Source: Methanocorpusculum parvum (lineage in GTDB: Archaea; Halobacteriota; Methanomicrobia; Methanomicrobiales; Methanocorpusculaceae). Taken from it: 64,000 nt of DNA. The DNA lies in NCBI GenBank assembly GCA_002287215.1, contig LMVO01000044.1, positions 1-64,000 on the forward strand. The letters run 5' to 3'. The notes under the pieces were generated by a model. That model saw nothing but the letters and a program-made list of their open reading frames with translations, was not told the DNA's origin and ran no database searches. A program made the translations under genes and the position numbers. Every line of letters begins with the position of its first letter. The stretch's first letter is position 1. This document shows positions 8,709 through 17,954 of the stretch, one piece after another.

Positions 8709-9832
8709 GCCAGATACCTCCCGTGTCCTCTGGTGATCAAAAAGAGGAAGAAGAACCCGCCGAGGATGTACATGATGATCCCGACCGGGATCTCGATCGG
8801 AGCAAAAATAACGCGTGCGATCGTGTCGGAGATCAGAAGGATGAGGGCTCCAAGGAGGGCAGATGCCGGCAGAAGATATCGGTAGTCGTTACCGATAAGC
8901 ATCCGGCAGATGTGCGGGGCCATGAGGCCGACAAACCCGATGATTCCGGTGAACGCGAGGCATGCCGACGCGGCGAAACTGACGATCAGAAGACCGGAGA
9001 TACGGAACCGCTGGACGTTGATGCCGAGATTTTTCGCAACATCGTCGCCGCTTGAGAGGGTATTGAGATCCCAGGCCCGCCGTTCGACGAGGATGAAACA
9101 GATCAGCACGATCGGGAACAAGATCGCGATCGCCTGCCATGTGGCCCCCCACATCCCGCCCATGAGCCAGGTGACGATATCCCGGAGAGCATCGTCGTTG
9201 GAGACATATTTGAGGCCGAGCAGACCTGCCTGGAACAGATAGCCGATCACGACTCCGGCGAGGATCATGATCGCCTGGGAGGTGTGTTTTGTCTTGGAGA
9301 TGAGGTAGACAAGGATGACGCTCAAAAGACCGAAGATGAATGCCGAGAGGATGAGAAGCAGGGATTTTACCGAGAAGGCAACGCCGGCAAGCAGGATGGT
9401 GCCGGCAAACAGGGAACCAAAGATCACCGGGCCGAGCACGATGATAAGGGCGGCGCCAAACGATGAGGCCGAGGAGAGGCCAAGCGTGAACGGGCTGACG
9501 AGCGGATTTCTCAAAAGTCCCTGCATAACGGCCCCGGCGGTCGCCAAGGCAACTCCTGCAAGGACCGCGAGAAGGATCCTCGGCAGACGGTAGTTCATGA
9601 CGATCAGATCGGCCATGCCGTCGTCGGGCGAGGCGAAGGTTCCCGGAAACAGGGCGTGACCGAACACCGCGAGGACATCCCCCGGAGGAATGTACACGGA
9701 ACCGATCCCGACCGCGAGAATGGAGACAAAGAGAAGAATAATGAACAGCGTGACCAGAACGAGCAGTTTGCGTTTCTGAATAGTATGATAGAGACGTGTC
9801 GTTTTGGTGTTACTACTCTCACTATTCTTCAT
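8705..9832 (-). CDS. ABC transporter permease, BtuC/FecCD type
   Basis: This 375-residue integral membrane protein has about ten transmembrane helices and the typical FecCD motifs: YRLPRILLAVLAGVALA near the N-terminus, GLLRNPLVSPFTLGLSS, and GIIGFVGLMAPHICRM, which contacts the ATPase. It is the first gene of a three-gene uptake operon. A TATA-like TTTAAAAT on the minus strand at 9857-9864 lies 25-32 bases before the ATG, suggesting a leaderless message. Confidence 0.93.
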   Translation of the reverse strand: MKNSESSNTKTTRLYHTIQKRKLLVLVTLFIILLFVSILAVGIGSVYIPPGDVLAVFGHALFPGTFASPDDGMADLIVMNYRLPRILLAVLAGVALATAGAVMQGLLRNPLVSPFTLGLSSASSFGAALIIVLGPVIFGSLFAGTILLAGVAFSVKSLLLILSAFIFGLLSVILVYLISKTKHTSQAIMILAGVVIGYLFQAGLLGLKYVSNDDALRDIVTWLMGGMWGATWQAIAILFPIVLICFILVERRAWDLNTLSSGDDVAKNLGINVQRFRISGLLIVSFAASACLAFTGIIGFVGLMAPHICRMLIGNDYRYLLPASALLGALILLISDTIARVIFAPIEIPVGIIMYILGGFFFLFLITRGHGRYLA

Positions 9833-9856
9833 AACTGAGTAATTATTGGTTTTTCA

Positions 9857-9864
9857 TTTTAAAG
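9857..9864 (-). promoter_or_regulatory. TATA box of the ABC transporter operon
   Basis: TTTAAAAT on the minus strand ends 25 bases before the permease start codon, which fits a leaderless archaeal promoter. No riboswitch-like cobalamin box was recognised in this short leader. Confidence 0.5.
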
Positions 9865-9922
9865 AAGGTGCCGGGTTTTGATCCGGGAAAAAAGAGGCAA
9901 GGGGATAGTGCCGCGGAGATTT

Positions 9923-10582
9923 TCACGGCAGTTCGAGTGAGCCGCCGGGCTGCATGATCTCGACATGCATCGGGGTCGTCAGTTCAACGGCCCGCTTGAA
10001 GGCCGCAATATCCTGTTCGATCTCCGGGAACGTATTGACATGCATCGGGATGACCGTCTTCGCCCCGACCCATTGCGCGGCGATCATACACTCCTCCGGC
10101 CCCATCGTGTAGCGCCCGCCGGCCGGCAGGATCGCGATATCCGGGTGATAGAGCTCTCTGAGCAGTTTCATATCGGAAAAAATCCCGGTGTCGCCGGCAT
10201 AATAGATCACATGCCCGTCCATCTCGACGACAAAACCGCAGGCCTGCCCCATGTAGAGACTTGTTCCGTCCTGCTGACGGATGGATGATGAGTGAAGGGC
10301 AGGGACCATTCGGATCGTGATCCCCTCCCATTCGACCGAGCCGCCGATGTTCATGCCGATCGTTTGAACGCCAAGCGATTTCAGATAGCCGGACAGCTCA
10401 TGGACCGCGGCCGTCAGTGAAAACCGTTCCGGGACCTCCCCGATATGATCTGCGTGGGCATGGGATATCAGCGTCAGATCGGCATCGGCAGACGCGGGAT
10501 CTTCGATCGGCATCGGGTCGAACAGGAGTTTTTTGGAGCCTTCGATGATAAAACAGGAGTGGCCTTCGTATCTGATATGCAT
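9923..10582 (-). CDS. Metallo-beta-lactamase-fold hydrolase, UPF0173 type
   Basis: This 219-residue protein has the metal-binding signature SHAHADHIG near residue 40, a second metal site in YYAGDTG with Asp, and a late histidine in VIPMHVNTFPE. Length and motif order fit the UPF0173 family of metal-dependent hydrolases, which is widespread in archaea. The substrate is unknown. It stands alone between the transporter operon and a helix-turn-helix gene on the same strand. Confidence 0.85.
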   Translation of the reverse strand: MHIRYEGHSCFIIEGSKKLLFDPMPIEDPASADADLTLISHAHADHIGEVPERFSLTAAVHELSGYLKSLGVQTIGMNIGGSVEWEGITIRMVPALHSSSIRQQDGTSLYMGQACGFVVEMDGHVIYYAGDTGIFSDMKLLRELYHPDIAILPAGGRYTMGPEECMIAAQWVGAKTVIPMHVNTFPEIEQDIAAFKRAVELTTPMHVEIMQPGGSLELP

Positions 10583-10620
10583 GTGTAGAATAATAGCGTT
10601 TCAAAAATAAAAAAATAGGG

Positions 10621-11232
10621 TCAGTTGAGTTCGGTCAGATCCGTCGACTCGGCAACATCGATCGACTCACCGAGCGTATCTTCCTGCAGACCGGATGTCA
10701 TCTTTTCCGTCAGGTCGCGGTCTTCCATAACATCTTTGATCCTTTCCAGATAGGGGTCGAGCGTGGTATCCTCTTTCTGCTCGATGACATGCCGGTATTC
10801 ACGCAGCGTTGTCGGTGAGATGCCTAGCTCTTCGGAGATCTCTTTCATCGTCATCTCGGTGCTCATCAGGGTCTTCATCTGATTCTGATCGAACGGCATA
10901 TTGAAATCCAGTTCCCGGAAGAGTTTCAGCTGGACTCTGGCGCGTGCAACGGTTTTGGAAAGCTTCTCATCGCCAAGTTCCCGGGCGATCTCGGTGTCGT
11001 TTTTGCCTGCGTAGAATGAGGTGATCAGACGCGCGAGCTGGATCGGTTCAAGTTTTGTCTTGAAAAAACCTCTTTCCTGGATTTCCCGCATGATCAGAGC
11101 GATTTCCCGTTCAACTGCATCCTGATCGCGAAGCGTGCCGTGCAGTGTTTTCATTGGTTCGACAATCTTCGTTTTCTGCGTCAGATTGGAAAATAACTGC
11201 ATCAAATCCTTCTGTCTCTTTTTTGGTGCCAT
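10621..11232 (-). CDS. Helix-turn-helix protein, similar to haloarchaeal conditioned-medium-induced protein
   Basis: This 203-residue soluble protein contains a region resembling sigma-factor region 4 or RHH-like helices: YAGKNDTEIARELGD (about 112-126) and MTMKEISEELGISPTTLREYRHVI (about 147-170), the latter a clear helix-turn-helix. The combination resembles a euryarchaeal family that includes haloarchaeal 'conditioned medium-induced protein 4', recalled from memory. The C-terminal 40 residues are acidic and probably disordered. A DNA-binding regulator is likely; its targets are unknown. Confidence 0.6.
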   Translation of the reverse strand: MAPKKRQKDLMQLFSNLTQKTKIVEPMKTLHGTLRDQDAVEREIALIMREIQERGFFKTKLEPIQLARLITSFYAGKNDTEIARELGDEKLSKTVARARVQLKLFRELDFNMPFDQNQMKTLMSTEMTMKEISEELGISPTTLREYRHVIEQKEDTTLDPYLERIKDVMEDRDLTEKMTSGLQEDTLGESIDVAESTDLTELN

Positions 11233-11475
11233 ATTTAGTATCCCTCCGTATTGACTATCCCTTCAACATGTATCTGCATCCATATAATGATTATGGATCG
11301 AGACGGAAAACCGCCTGCCGAAAATGGAGGATGGAAATTATTAATACGACCGGAAACTGTATGATATCCCCCATTCGAAAACGGCGTGATCCGGGCGGTC
11401 TCTCGCGGGCGAAGGGGCCGGAAAAATACCGTATAACTAATACCCCCCGGATGAAAATAACATAAGAGCAGTTGT

Positions 11476-12366
11476 ATGCGGTATCATTACACGAATAACA
11501 CCCTGTATGTGAGGGGAAGATTTACTGCCGTCAGTACGGGAGTTGACGGCGGCATCCGGCAGGTTTCCACTCTGCTCAATCACACGGTTTCAAAAGACTT
11601 CGATCATGCCGATCCCAAAGAATATATCCGCGGTCTGCTTGCCGGCGCAAACTATGCAGACGATGCGTTTGGTCTTCTCACCGCGGTGTCGATGCAGCAT
11701 CTGTGCGTTCTTCAGTATGATTATATCACGGTCTTTGTGACGGCAGGCGTTTCCAATCCCAATCCAGATCCGACCAGACCGCATACGATCAATATCATCG
11801 TCACCTCAAACGAAGGCTTTTCCACCGCGTCCCTCCTGGAAACGATCATCACCGTGACCGAGGCAAAAGCCCATGCTCTGCGGCTTCTCGGCCGGGATTT
11901 TACCGGCACGACCTCGGACGCGGTAATCACTGCATCCGAAGGAGAGCCGGTCCATACATATGCAGGGACTTTTACCGAGCCGGGAAAACGGATCTATGCC
12001 GCGGTCCTTCACGGCGTAATGGAAGCGGTCAAACGGCATGAAGGAACGGTGTCAGGTCCCGGACCCGCCTACTTCATTTACTCAAGATACAACGGTCACG
12101 GCTGGTTTGAATGGAAGAAGAAGGACTGTCCCTATTATCCCTGTCACTTCCCCGGCCAGTCCTGTGATTTTTGTTACTGCCCGTTTTACCCCTGTCATGA
12201 TGAATCCCTCGGCGAATGGATCGACAGCTCCACCTCGGGTCAGAAGGTCTGGGCCTGCACAAACTGTCTGCTTCTCCACAAACCGCATGTCGCCGCCTAT
12301 CTGAAAGATCATCCGGATGCAACGCTTGCTGAACTGAAAAAAGTAGATGAACAGATAAACCAATAA
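11476..12366 (+). CDS. cbiZ: Adenosylcobinamide amidohydrolase (CbiZ) with C-terminal cysteine-rich domain
   Basis: Residues about 1-195 match CbiZ: LLAGANYADDAFGLLTAVSMQ and later FSTASLLETIITVTEAKAHAL. CbiZ cuts the aminopropanol arm from adenosylcobinamide to give adenosylcobyric acid, so that salvaged corrinoids can re-enter the B12 pathway. Residues about 220-275 hold a compact cysteine-rich module (CPYYPCHFPGQSCDFCYCPF, then C-x2-C in ACTNC), the 'cysteine-rich small domain' type, likely metal- or cluster-binding. Methanogens need corrinoids for methyl transfer. The BtuCDF-like transporter nearby could supply the substrate. T-runs after the stop probably end transcription. Confidence 0.85.
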   Translation: MRYHYTNNTLYVRGRFTAVSTGVDGGIRQVSTLLNHTVSKDFDHADPKEYIRGLLAGANYADDAFGLLTAVSMQHLCVLQYDYITVFVTAGVSNPNPDPTRPHTINIIVTSNEGFSTASLLETIITVTEAKAHALRLLGRDFTGTTSDAVITASEGEPVHTYAGTFTEPGKRIYAAVLHGVMEAVKRHEGTVSGPGPAYFIYSRYNGHGWFEWKKKDCPYYPCHFPGQSCDFCYCPFYPCHDESLGEWIDSSTSGQKVWACTNCLLLHKPHVAAYLKDHPDATLAELKKVDEQINQ

Positions 12367-12762
12367 TTTTTTCCTACACTTTTTTTACTGAAACTTGACT
12401 TTTACAATTATCAATTTCCCCCCCCTCTTTCGCGCCTCACCCCTACTAAAATTGGGAAAATAGAAATTGACAGTTACTGAATATTCCGCGATAGGTAAGT
12501 TCCCTTGACTGCTCAAATAATTCTTGAAAATAGGATATTTCCACCGCGTCGGGCTCCGCGCCGGGTTGCAAGTCTATCGACTTGCTCAAGGCTTACGTCG
12601 CTTTAGCTCCCCTCGCCAGTCGCCCTCCCGCACCCCTAAATAAGAATAGGAAACGGAATCTGTCAAAAATTCTCTGAAATTACTGTTTTTACGGAGAAAA
12701 TTCTCTAACCGCACTTAATTTGGAAAAGAATAAAAAAAGTGATGGCAGATTCTGCAGAGGGT
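12367..12762. other. Gene-free stretch with one dispersed repeat
   Basis: After the cbiZ stop come T-runs and AT-rich sequence. The repeat at about 12539-12640 fills the middle, and the last 120 bases are AT-rich up to the gdhA stop. No coding region or RNA gene is recognised. Confidence 0.6.
12539..12640. repeat. Dispersed hairpin repeat, copy 6
   Basis: It begins with the same CCACCGCG...CTCCGCGCCGGGT lead as the copy at 3076, then has the hairpin CAAGTCTATCGACTTG and a tail CTCAAGGCTTACGTCGC...CTCCCCTCGCC. That tail matches a segment inside the mutL coding sequence (30884-30923, minus strand). It ends in CCCGCACCCC. Confidence 0.7.
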
Positions 12763-14013
12763 TTAGACCCATCCGCGGATTTTCATACCTTCAACAACGC
12801 GCGCCACGGCAACCACGTATGCTGCCTGACGCATGTTGATCTTGTATTCTTTGGATGCTTTCAGGACATTGTGGTATGACTGGGTCATAGCTGCATCGAG
12901 TTTTGCATAGACGTCGTCGAGAGTCCAGTAGTGCATATACATATTCTGCACCATTTCGTAGTAGGAGACCGTGACACCGCCTGCATTACACAGGAAATCG
13001 GGGATAACATGGACACCGTTCTTAAAGAGGATCGCATCTCCTTCCGGAGTGGTCGGGCCGTTTGCGAGTTCGCAGATGACCTTTGCCTTCACGGTCGGTG
13101 CGACCTTCTCATTGATCGCTCCCTCATCGGGTGCTGCGGCGATAATAATGTCGACCGGGAGGCCCATGACTTCATCGTTGGTCAGAGTCTTGAGACCTTT
13201 GAAGCCGGTGACGGATTTTGTCTTTGTCTTGTGACCGGAGACTGCGGTGATGTCAAGTCCGTTCGCATCGTAGATACCGCCTTTGGAGTCGGTGACTGCG
13301 ACGACTTTGGAGCCGAACATCTCCTGAACGAGTGTTGCCGCAAAGGAACCTGCATTGCCGAATCCGAGGATAGCGACGGTCGCCTTCTTCAGATCGAGGT
13401 TCAGCTCTTTTGCTGCTTCACGGAGGGTGTACAGACCGCCTTTTGCGGTAGCGTCGCCGCGTCCGAGGGACCCTCCGACGATCAGCGGTTTGCCGGTCAG
13501 CAGACCAAACTGGTTTTTGCCGTTAATAACGGAGTACTCATCCATCATCCATGCCATGATCTGACCGTCGGTATATACATCCGGTGCCGGAACATCGGTG
13601 TCGGGACCAAGGTTCTTCCAGATCGCACGGATATAGCCGCGGGAGAGGCGTTCGAGCTCGCCCTTGGACATCTCCTTGGGGTTGCAGATAATACCGCCTT
13701 TTCCTCCGCCGAGCGGAAGGTTCAGCACTGCACACTTCCAGGTCATCCATGCTGAAAGAGCACGGACTGTATCGATCGTCTCTTCAGGGTGATACCGGAT
13801 CCCTCCCTTATAGGGGCCGAGCGCATTGTTATACTGCACACGGAATCCCTGGAAAACCCGGGTGGTCCCGTCGTCCATCTTGACGGGGATAGATACCTGA
13901 ATCTGTCTCTGCGGCTGCATGAGGATATCAACAACGCCCTGATCGAGCTTGAGGATCTTTGCACAATCCAAAAGCTGCTGTTGGGCCATTTCAAACGGGT
14001 TTACCTTCGACAT
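12763..14013 (-). CDS. gdhA: Glutamate dehydrogenase (Glu/Leu/Phe/Val family)
   Basis: This 416-residue enzyme interconverts glutamate and 2-oxoglutarate plus ammonium. The substrate-binding glycine-rich lysine motif LPLGGGKGGI is at about 100-109, followed by the DVPAPDVYTDGQIMAWM segment. The NAD(P)-binding Rossmann motif is GFGNAG, and the C-terminal domain has CNAGGVTVSYYE. Length is typical for hexameric archaeal enzymes. It is a single gene. On the minus strand a TTTTATATG box near 14086-14094 may be its promoter, leaving a leader of roughly 45 bases. Confidence 0.95.
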   Translation of the reverse strand: MSKVNPFEMAQQQLLDCAKILKLDQGVVDILMQPQRQIQVSIPVKMDDGTTRVFQGFRVQYNNALGPYKGGIRYHPEETIDTVRALSAWMTWKCAVLNLPLGGGKGGIICNPKEMSKGELERLSRGYIRAIWKNLGPDTDVPAPDVYTDGQIMAWMMDEYSVINGKNQFGLLTGKPLIVGGSLGRGDATAKGGLYTLREAAKELNLDLKKATVAILGFGNAGSFAATLVQEMFGSKVVAVTDSKGGIYDANGLDITAVSGHKTKTKSVTGFKGLKTLTNDEVMGLPVDIIIAAAPDEGAINEKVAPTVKAKVICELANGPTTPEGDAILFKNGVHVIPDFLCNAGGVTVSYYEMVQNMYMHYWTLDDVYAKLDAAMTQSYHNVLKASKEYKINMRQAAYVVAVARVVEGMKIRGWV

Positions 14014-14275
14014 GGTTTGTTTCCTGCCAATCGCACGGAACTTGGGAGTTCAACTGCGTTGTGACAATTAATGTTGGGATTTTCCCATATAAAACATATC
14101 GTGTTATTTCTGATTCAGGCTGATATTCTCGAAGCATTTCTAAAAATACTTTATAATTGCCGGGATTTTTATTTCAGGCTTTGAGCGGGGTATTTGTATG
14201 TTACGTGTTAGCATGGCACCATACATTTCGCCCGGATCATGAAGGGCACAGACAAAAAACGCGCATAAAAATGGG

Positions 14276-15124
14276 TCAGGAATATTTATACCAGCGCCCT
14301 TTCTCATCAAATGATCCCTCTTCGCTCTCCTGTGGCTCACGGGAGGAAAGATCGAGAAGATGGTGTTTATAGAAGCATGCTTTGTAGGAGACGAAGACCG
14401 GGACAAACATCAGACAGCAGACGGCCAAGGCGATCGCTCCGGATGAAAGGATCTCCGGCGCCGCAAACAGCGCGAGAAGCTCCGCCTGGGACAATGCAAG
14501 GATCTCCGCTTCCGTCATTTCGGCGAGCGGCAGAAGGGCATCGGATGCCAGGACCGACCATACGGCGGTAAAAATAAAAAATACCGCAAAGATCAGCGCA
14601 ATATTGAAGAGATAGAATGCCGTGATTTTGAACGAACCTGCAGCTACCCGGAAAGCGCTGTCTTTGAGCGCCCGAAACGGCGCAAGATTATGCACTATCG
14701 CCGAGATGTCTGCAAAGAAGAAGAAAAAGATCAGAGGCACGATCAGGAATATGCTGAAATACATCGCGATATCCATGGATATTCCGGTCATCAGCAAGAT
14801 ATACGTCAGCGTGTTGGAAAGCACGAACCCGATCATCAGGACGAGCAGATTTGTGATCAGACAGCGGAAATAGCCGTAGATCGCGTATTTTCGAAAGTCT
14901 GCCGGCGAGGATGCGTCCCCGATGATGATCCCGTAGGCGCCTGCAAGAAATGCCGGGGACAGGAAAAGCATGGCAGCTCCTGTTGCGAGTCCTGCGGTCG
15001 CGCCGAACAGTGCGAAGATGTAATAGGTCAAAAGGACGGCAAATGCGGCAAAAAGCCCCGGCATCCAGACGAGCGGTTTCTTCCCCAGCAGGCCAAGCGC
15101 CTCGGCAAATGATCTCAGCGCCAT
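14276..15124 (-). CDS. Polytopic membrane protein of unknown function
   Basis: This 282-residue protein has about six hydrophobic helices; the first pairs are at roughly 19-40 and 43-65, followed by two in the 95-140 range and two more in the C-terminal half. An amphipathic stretch rich in Leu, Ala and Glu (LAEMTEAEILALSQAELLAL) sits before the last helix. The layout recalls the DUF4013/DUF7847-like membrane proteins of euryarchaea, but I cannot assign a function. It is the third gene of the acylphosphatase operon; its start lies one base after the stop of the preceding gene. Confidence 0.7.
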   Translation of the reverse strand: MALRSFAEALGLLGKKPLVWMPGLFAAFAVLLTYYIFALFGATAGLATGAAMLFLSPAFLAGAYGIIIGDASSPADFRKYAIYGYFRCLITNLLVLMIGFVLSNTLTYILLMTGISMDIAMYFSIFLIVPLIFFFFFADISAIVHNLAPFRALKDSAFRVAAGSFKITAFYLFNIALIFAVFFIFTAVWSVLASDALLPLAEMTEAEILALSQAELLALFAAPEILSSGAIALAVCCLMFVPVFVSYKACFYKHHLLDLSSREPQESEEGSFDEKGRWYKYS

Positions 15125-15125
15125 C

Positions 15126-15713
15126 TCAGCGGTCCCTTGGCATCGCTACGAATTCCCTGACCTGCAGATCGAAAAATCCTGCAGTGTGCGCCGGTCTGAT
15201 CACGACGACCGTGTCCGCCCCCTCGATCGTCCCTCCTAACGCGACGACCTCTTCGGAAAGAGGGATCGCTCCCTGATCCGCTGCGATCAGAACACACTCG
15301 ACGGCGACTTTCATGCCGATACCGACGGTCCGCCTGAACGCTTCTGCCACGACTTCGGTCCTGCTGCTTCCGCCGAGCCGCGGGTTCCTCGAGATCGCCC
15401 GTTCCAGTCCGGAAAGGGCGTGCGTCCCGCAGATGACCGTCACGCCCAGAGACCGCAGTTCTTCTGCGAGTGCGGGATCGAACTCCCAGACCCCGGGTGT
15501 GGAAAATCCTACTGCATGGGTCACGATCACGAGATGCAGACCGGTCCCCTGTACCGCCTCAAACAGGATCTTTGCGGTGTATCCTTCTGAACTTGCCGCG
15601 ACGATCGTTGAAAGCCCGAGCTCCTTTGCCCGCTGCACGGCGATCTCTGCACAGTCCCGGGTGTTTTCTTTCCCGGGCTTTGTAAAGTAGGTGATGGTTT
15701 TTTCGATTTTCAT
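15126..15713 (-). CDS. Stand-alone pyruvate kinase C-terminal-like domain protein
   Basis: This 195-residue protein matches the pyruvate kinase alpha/beta (C-terminal) fold found as a free-standing protein in methanogens: NTRDCAEIAVQRAKELG, then ASSEGYTAKILFEA and the VITHAVGF segment. The catalytic barrel of pyruvate kinase is absent, so it is not a pyruvate kinase. In the enzyme this domain binds allosteric effectors, so a sensing or binding role is possible. It lies between the acylphosphatase gene (four-base gap) and the membrane protein gene (one-base gap), indicating one transcript. Confidence 0.8.
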   Translation of the reverse strand: MKIEKTITYFTKPGKENTRDCAEIAVQRAKELGLSTIVAASSEGYTAKILFEAVQGTGLHLVIVTHAVGFSTPGVWEFDPALAEELRSLGVTVICGTHALSGLERAISRNPRLGGSSRTEVVAEAFRRTVGIGMKVAVECVLIAADQGAIPLSEEVVALGGTIEGADTVVVIRPAHTAGFFDLQVREFVAMPRDR

Positions 15714-15717
15714 GTCT

Positions 15718-15996
15718 TTACTCCCGTTTAATCGTAAAATCTGTGAAATCGGTCAGAACATACCCGGTGCACTTCACGTCCCTGATGATCGCCCGGGGGC
15801 ATGAGTAAGCCATGGCAAGGAACTTCTCTATAATGACCTCCTCGCCGGTGACCAGGACCCTGACCCTGCCGTCGGACAGATTCTCCACTTCGCCGCAGAG
15901 ACCCAGATTCAATCCCGCATTCCTCACGCAGGCACGAAAGCCGACTTTTTGTACTCTTCCGGAGAAGAGGATCTCCATTGTCTGTTTCATGTTCAT
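15718..15996 (-). CDS. acyP: Acylphosphatase
   Basis: This 92-residue protein has the acylphosphatase signature GRVQKVGFRACVR, whose arginine binds phosphate, and VENLSDGRVRV with the catalytic asparagine. It hydrolyses acyl-phosphates such as acetyl phosphate. It heads the operon with the pyruvate-kinase-like and membrane genes. Two ATGs stand close together (15996 and 15990); an AGGT just before the first leaves the choice open. A TTTAATAAC element at 16032-16040 may serve this gene and serS in opposite directions. Confidence 0.92.
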   Translation of the reverse strand: MNMKQTMEILFSGRVQKVGFRACVRNAGLNLGLCGEVENLSDGRVRVLVTGEEVIIEKFLAMAYSCPRAIIRDVKCTGYVLTDFTDFTIKRE

Positions 15997-16096
15997 CTGA
16001 CCTGATTAGTATCTAAGTTTGTCATTCGAGGTTTAATAACTCGTTTGTACAACAAAAACCCTCTTCATCTAAAAGCGCAAACAGTACTAGTCAATC

Positions 16097-17374
16097 ATGC
16101 TCGATATCAAATTCGTCAGAGCTCACCCGGAAGTCGTTGTTGCAGATCTGGAAAAACGCCAGGATGCCGAGAAACTTCTCTGGGTCGATACGGTTCTTGA
16201 ACAGGATAAAATTTTCCGCGAACTCACGGTAAAAAACAATGAGCTTCGTGCCAGAAGAAATCAGATAGCAAAAGAGATCAATGCCTATAAAAAAGAGGGG
16301 AAGGATCCTGCCCCACTTTTTGCCGAAGCAAAGGCACTGCCCGGACTGATCAAGGATAACGACGATATCATGGAAAAGGCGACCGAGCAGGTGAGATATT
16401 ACCTGATGCGTCTGCCGAATATCCTCCACGAGAGCGTTCCATACGGAAAAGACGACACGGAAAACGTTGTCGTGAAGAAAGTGGGCACGCCGCGGACCCT
16501 GGATTTCGAGCTGAAGAATCACGGAGAACTCGCCGCGGCAAACGGCTGGGCCGACTTCGAGCGTGCCACAAAAACGAGCGGTGCAGGATTCTATTTCCTG
16601 AAAGGCAATCTCGCTCTCCTTGATCTCGCTCTCCAGAGGTTTGCTCTGGATACGATCATCGCCAAAGGCTATACGCCGATCATCCCGCCGTACATGATGA
16701 ACAAAAAATCCTACGAGGAAGTCACTGACCTCGGTGATTTCGAGAAGGTCATGTACAAGATTGAGGATGACGACGCCTATCTTATCGCCACCGCGGAACA
16801 CCCGATGGCGGCAATGTATCAGGACGAGATCTTCGAAGAGAAGGATCTGCCCCTGAAAATGGTGGGTATCTCGCCCTGTTTCCGGCGTGAGATCGGCGCT
16901 CACGGACTTGACTCCCGCGGTCTGTTCCGTGTCCACCAGTTCACCAAGATCGAACAGTTCATCTACTGTATGCCGGAGAGATCCTGGGAGATGCATGAGG
17001 AACTGCTGGCAAACTCCGAAGAACTGTTTACCAAACTCGGTCTTCCCTACCGGGTCGTGAACATCTGTACCGGCGATATCGGAACCGTGGCCGCCAAAAA
17101 ATACGATATGGAAGCATGGATGCCGCGGGACAATGAGTACCGCGAAGTGGTGTCCTGTTCGAACTGTACCGCCTATCAGTCGGTACGGCTGAACATCCGC
17201 GTCCGCGATGCGCATGATTTCGAGTCCAAACAGTGGCTCCACACCCTCAATTCTACGGCGGTCGCCACTTCCCGCGCTCTGCGCTGTATCCTCGAAAACT
17301 ACCAGACCGAAGACGGCAGGGTCGAGATCCCCAAGGTCCTTCGTCCGTACATGAATGGTCTGGAGTATCTCTAA
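16097..17374 (+). CDS. serS: Seryl-tRNA synthetase (standard type)
   Basis: This 425-residue class II synthetase charges tRNA-Ser. The N-terminal 110 residues form the long antiparallel coiled-coil arm that grips the tRNA variable arm. Motif 2 is FRREIGAHGLDSRGLFRVHQF-like (the arginines bind ATP) and motif 3 is STAVATSRALRCILENYQ. It is the common bacterial/archaeal form rather than the rare zinc-dependent SerRS of some methanogens. A run of eight T follows the stop at 17377-17384, a likely termination signal. Confidence 0.97.
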   Translation: MLDIKFVRAHPEVVVADLEKRQDAEKLLWVDTVLEQDKIFRELTVKNNELRARRNQIAKEINAYKKEGKDPAPLFAEAKALPGLIKDNDDIMEKATEQVRYYLMRLPNILHESVPYGKDDTENVVVKKVGTPRTLDFELKNHGELAAANGWADFERATKTSGAGFYFLKGNLALLDLALQRFALDTIIAKGYTPIIPPYMMNKKSYEEVTDLGDFEKVMYKIEDDDAYLIATAEHPMAAMYQDEIFEEKDLPLKMVGISPCFRREIGAHGLDSRGLFRVHQFTKIEQFIYCMPERSWEMHEELLANSEELFTKLGLPYRVVNICTGDIGTVAAKKYDMEAWMPRDNEYREVVSCSNCTAYQSVRLNIRVRDAHDFESKQWLHTLNSTAVATSRALRCILENYQTEDGRVEIPKVLRPYMNGLEYL

Positions 17375-17464
17375 CCTTTTTTTTGCTCTATCCAATTGAT
17401 ATGTCGATCCGTTGGGCAGAATGGTGTTGATTGAAGAAACCGTTTTTTGGTGTGCGGGGTGAGC

Positions 17465-17815
17465 CGTCAAGCGAGGGTCGTAGACCCGAGTCGGAGAGCA
17501 AACCGAAGGTTTGCGACCAAGTCGATAGACTTGCGAGAAAGTTTTCGAAGGAAACTTGCGAGTGTGCGGGTTGGACACGCAGTCAACGATCTTTCTCTTT
17601 TTCGTGTTTTTGTGTGTTTTTCGTGAATTTCGTGTGATGAGTGGTACCACACCAAAAATCCCGTACACGAAAACGAAGCCCTCAGTCGCAAATCAAAGAT
17701 TTGCTTGGCTAAGGTTGTCTGCTTCGCATCCAACCCGCCTCCGCTGAGCCCGCCCCTACGGGGCAGCCCGCCTCCGCTGAGGTTGTCCGCTTTCAGCGTC
17801 CAACCCGCACCCAAA
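17465..17815. repeat. Dispersed hairpin repeats, copies 7-9
   Basis: The left part (17465-17575) reads in reverse: GCGAGGGTCGTAGACCCGAG, hairpin CAAACCGAAGGTTTG, hairpin CAAGTCGATAGACTTG, then a CAAGTTTCC-type stem. The right part (17685-17815) reads forward: hairpin CAAATCAAAGATTTG, palindrome-like CTTGGCTAAG, then GGTTGTCTGCTTCGCATCC and two further GCGTCCAACCCGC-type ends. Stem sequences differ between copies but pair within each copy. Confidence 0.7.
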
Positions 17816-17923
17816 AAAAGCTCAACATCGATAAAATGAGAAGAGGTATATTTTACAGAACCTATGATTGGACAAATTCCAATCGATATTCCTATTTGCA
17901 GGACAGACTCTATCTAACACGTC

Positions 17924-17932
17924 TTTAAATAA
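17924..17932 (+). promoter_or_regulatory. TATA box of asd
   Basis: TTTAAATAA lies 23-31 bases before ATG 17955. This supports that ATG as the true start, with a leaderless message, rather than a start 29 codons upstream. Confidence 0.65.
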
Positions 17933-17954
17933 GAGCCGCACCCTATATCTCTCT

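Larger units (their letters stand above)
17375..17954. other. Gene-free stretch with two repeat clusters
   Basis: A T-run ends serS. Repeats occupy about 17465-17575 (reverse orientation) and 17685-17815 (forward orientation). Between them is a T/G-rich segment around 17588-17640 with several TTTTCGTG/TTTTTGTG words. Open frames crossing it, including the upstream extension of asd, come from repeat sequence and are not believed. The asd promoter is at the end. Confidence 0.6.

Noticed and set aside
16091..17668. 525-codon open frame antisense to serS
   Set aside because: It runs through serS in reverse and into repeat sequence; composition is explained by the true gene.
17868..17954. N-terminal extension of aspartate-semialdehyde dehydrogenase
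   Set aside because: The Rossmann motif begins directly after ATG 17955, which has a TATA box at leaderless distance; the extension overlaps promoter sequence.
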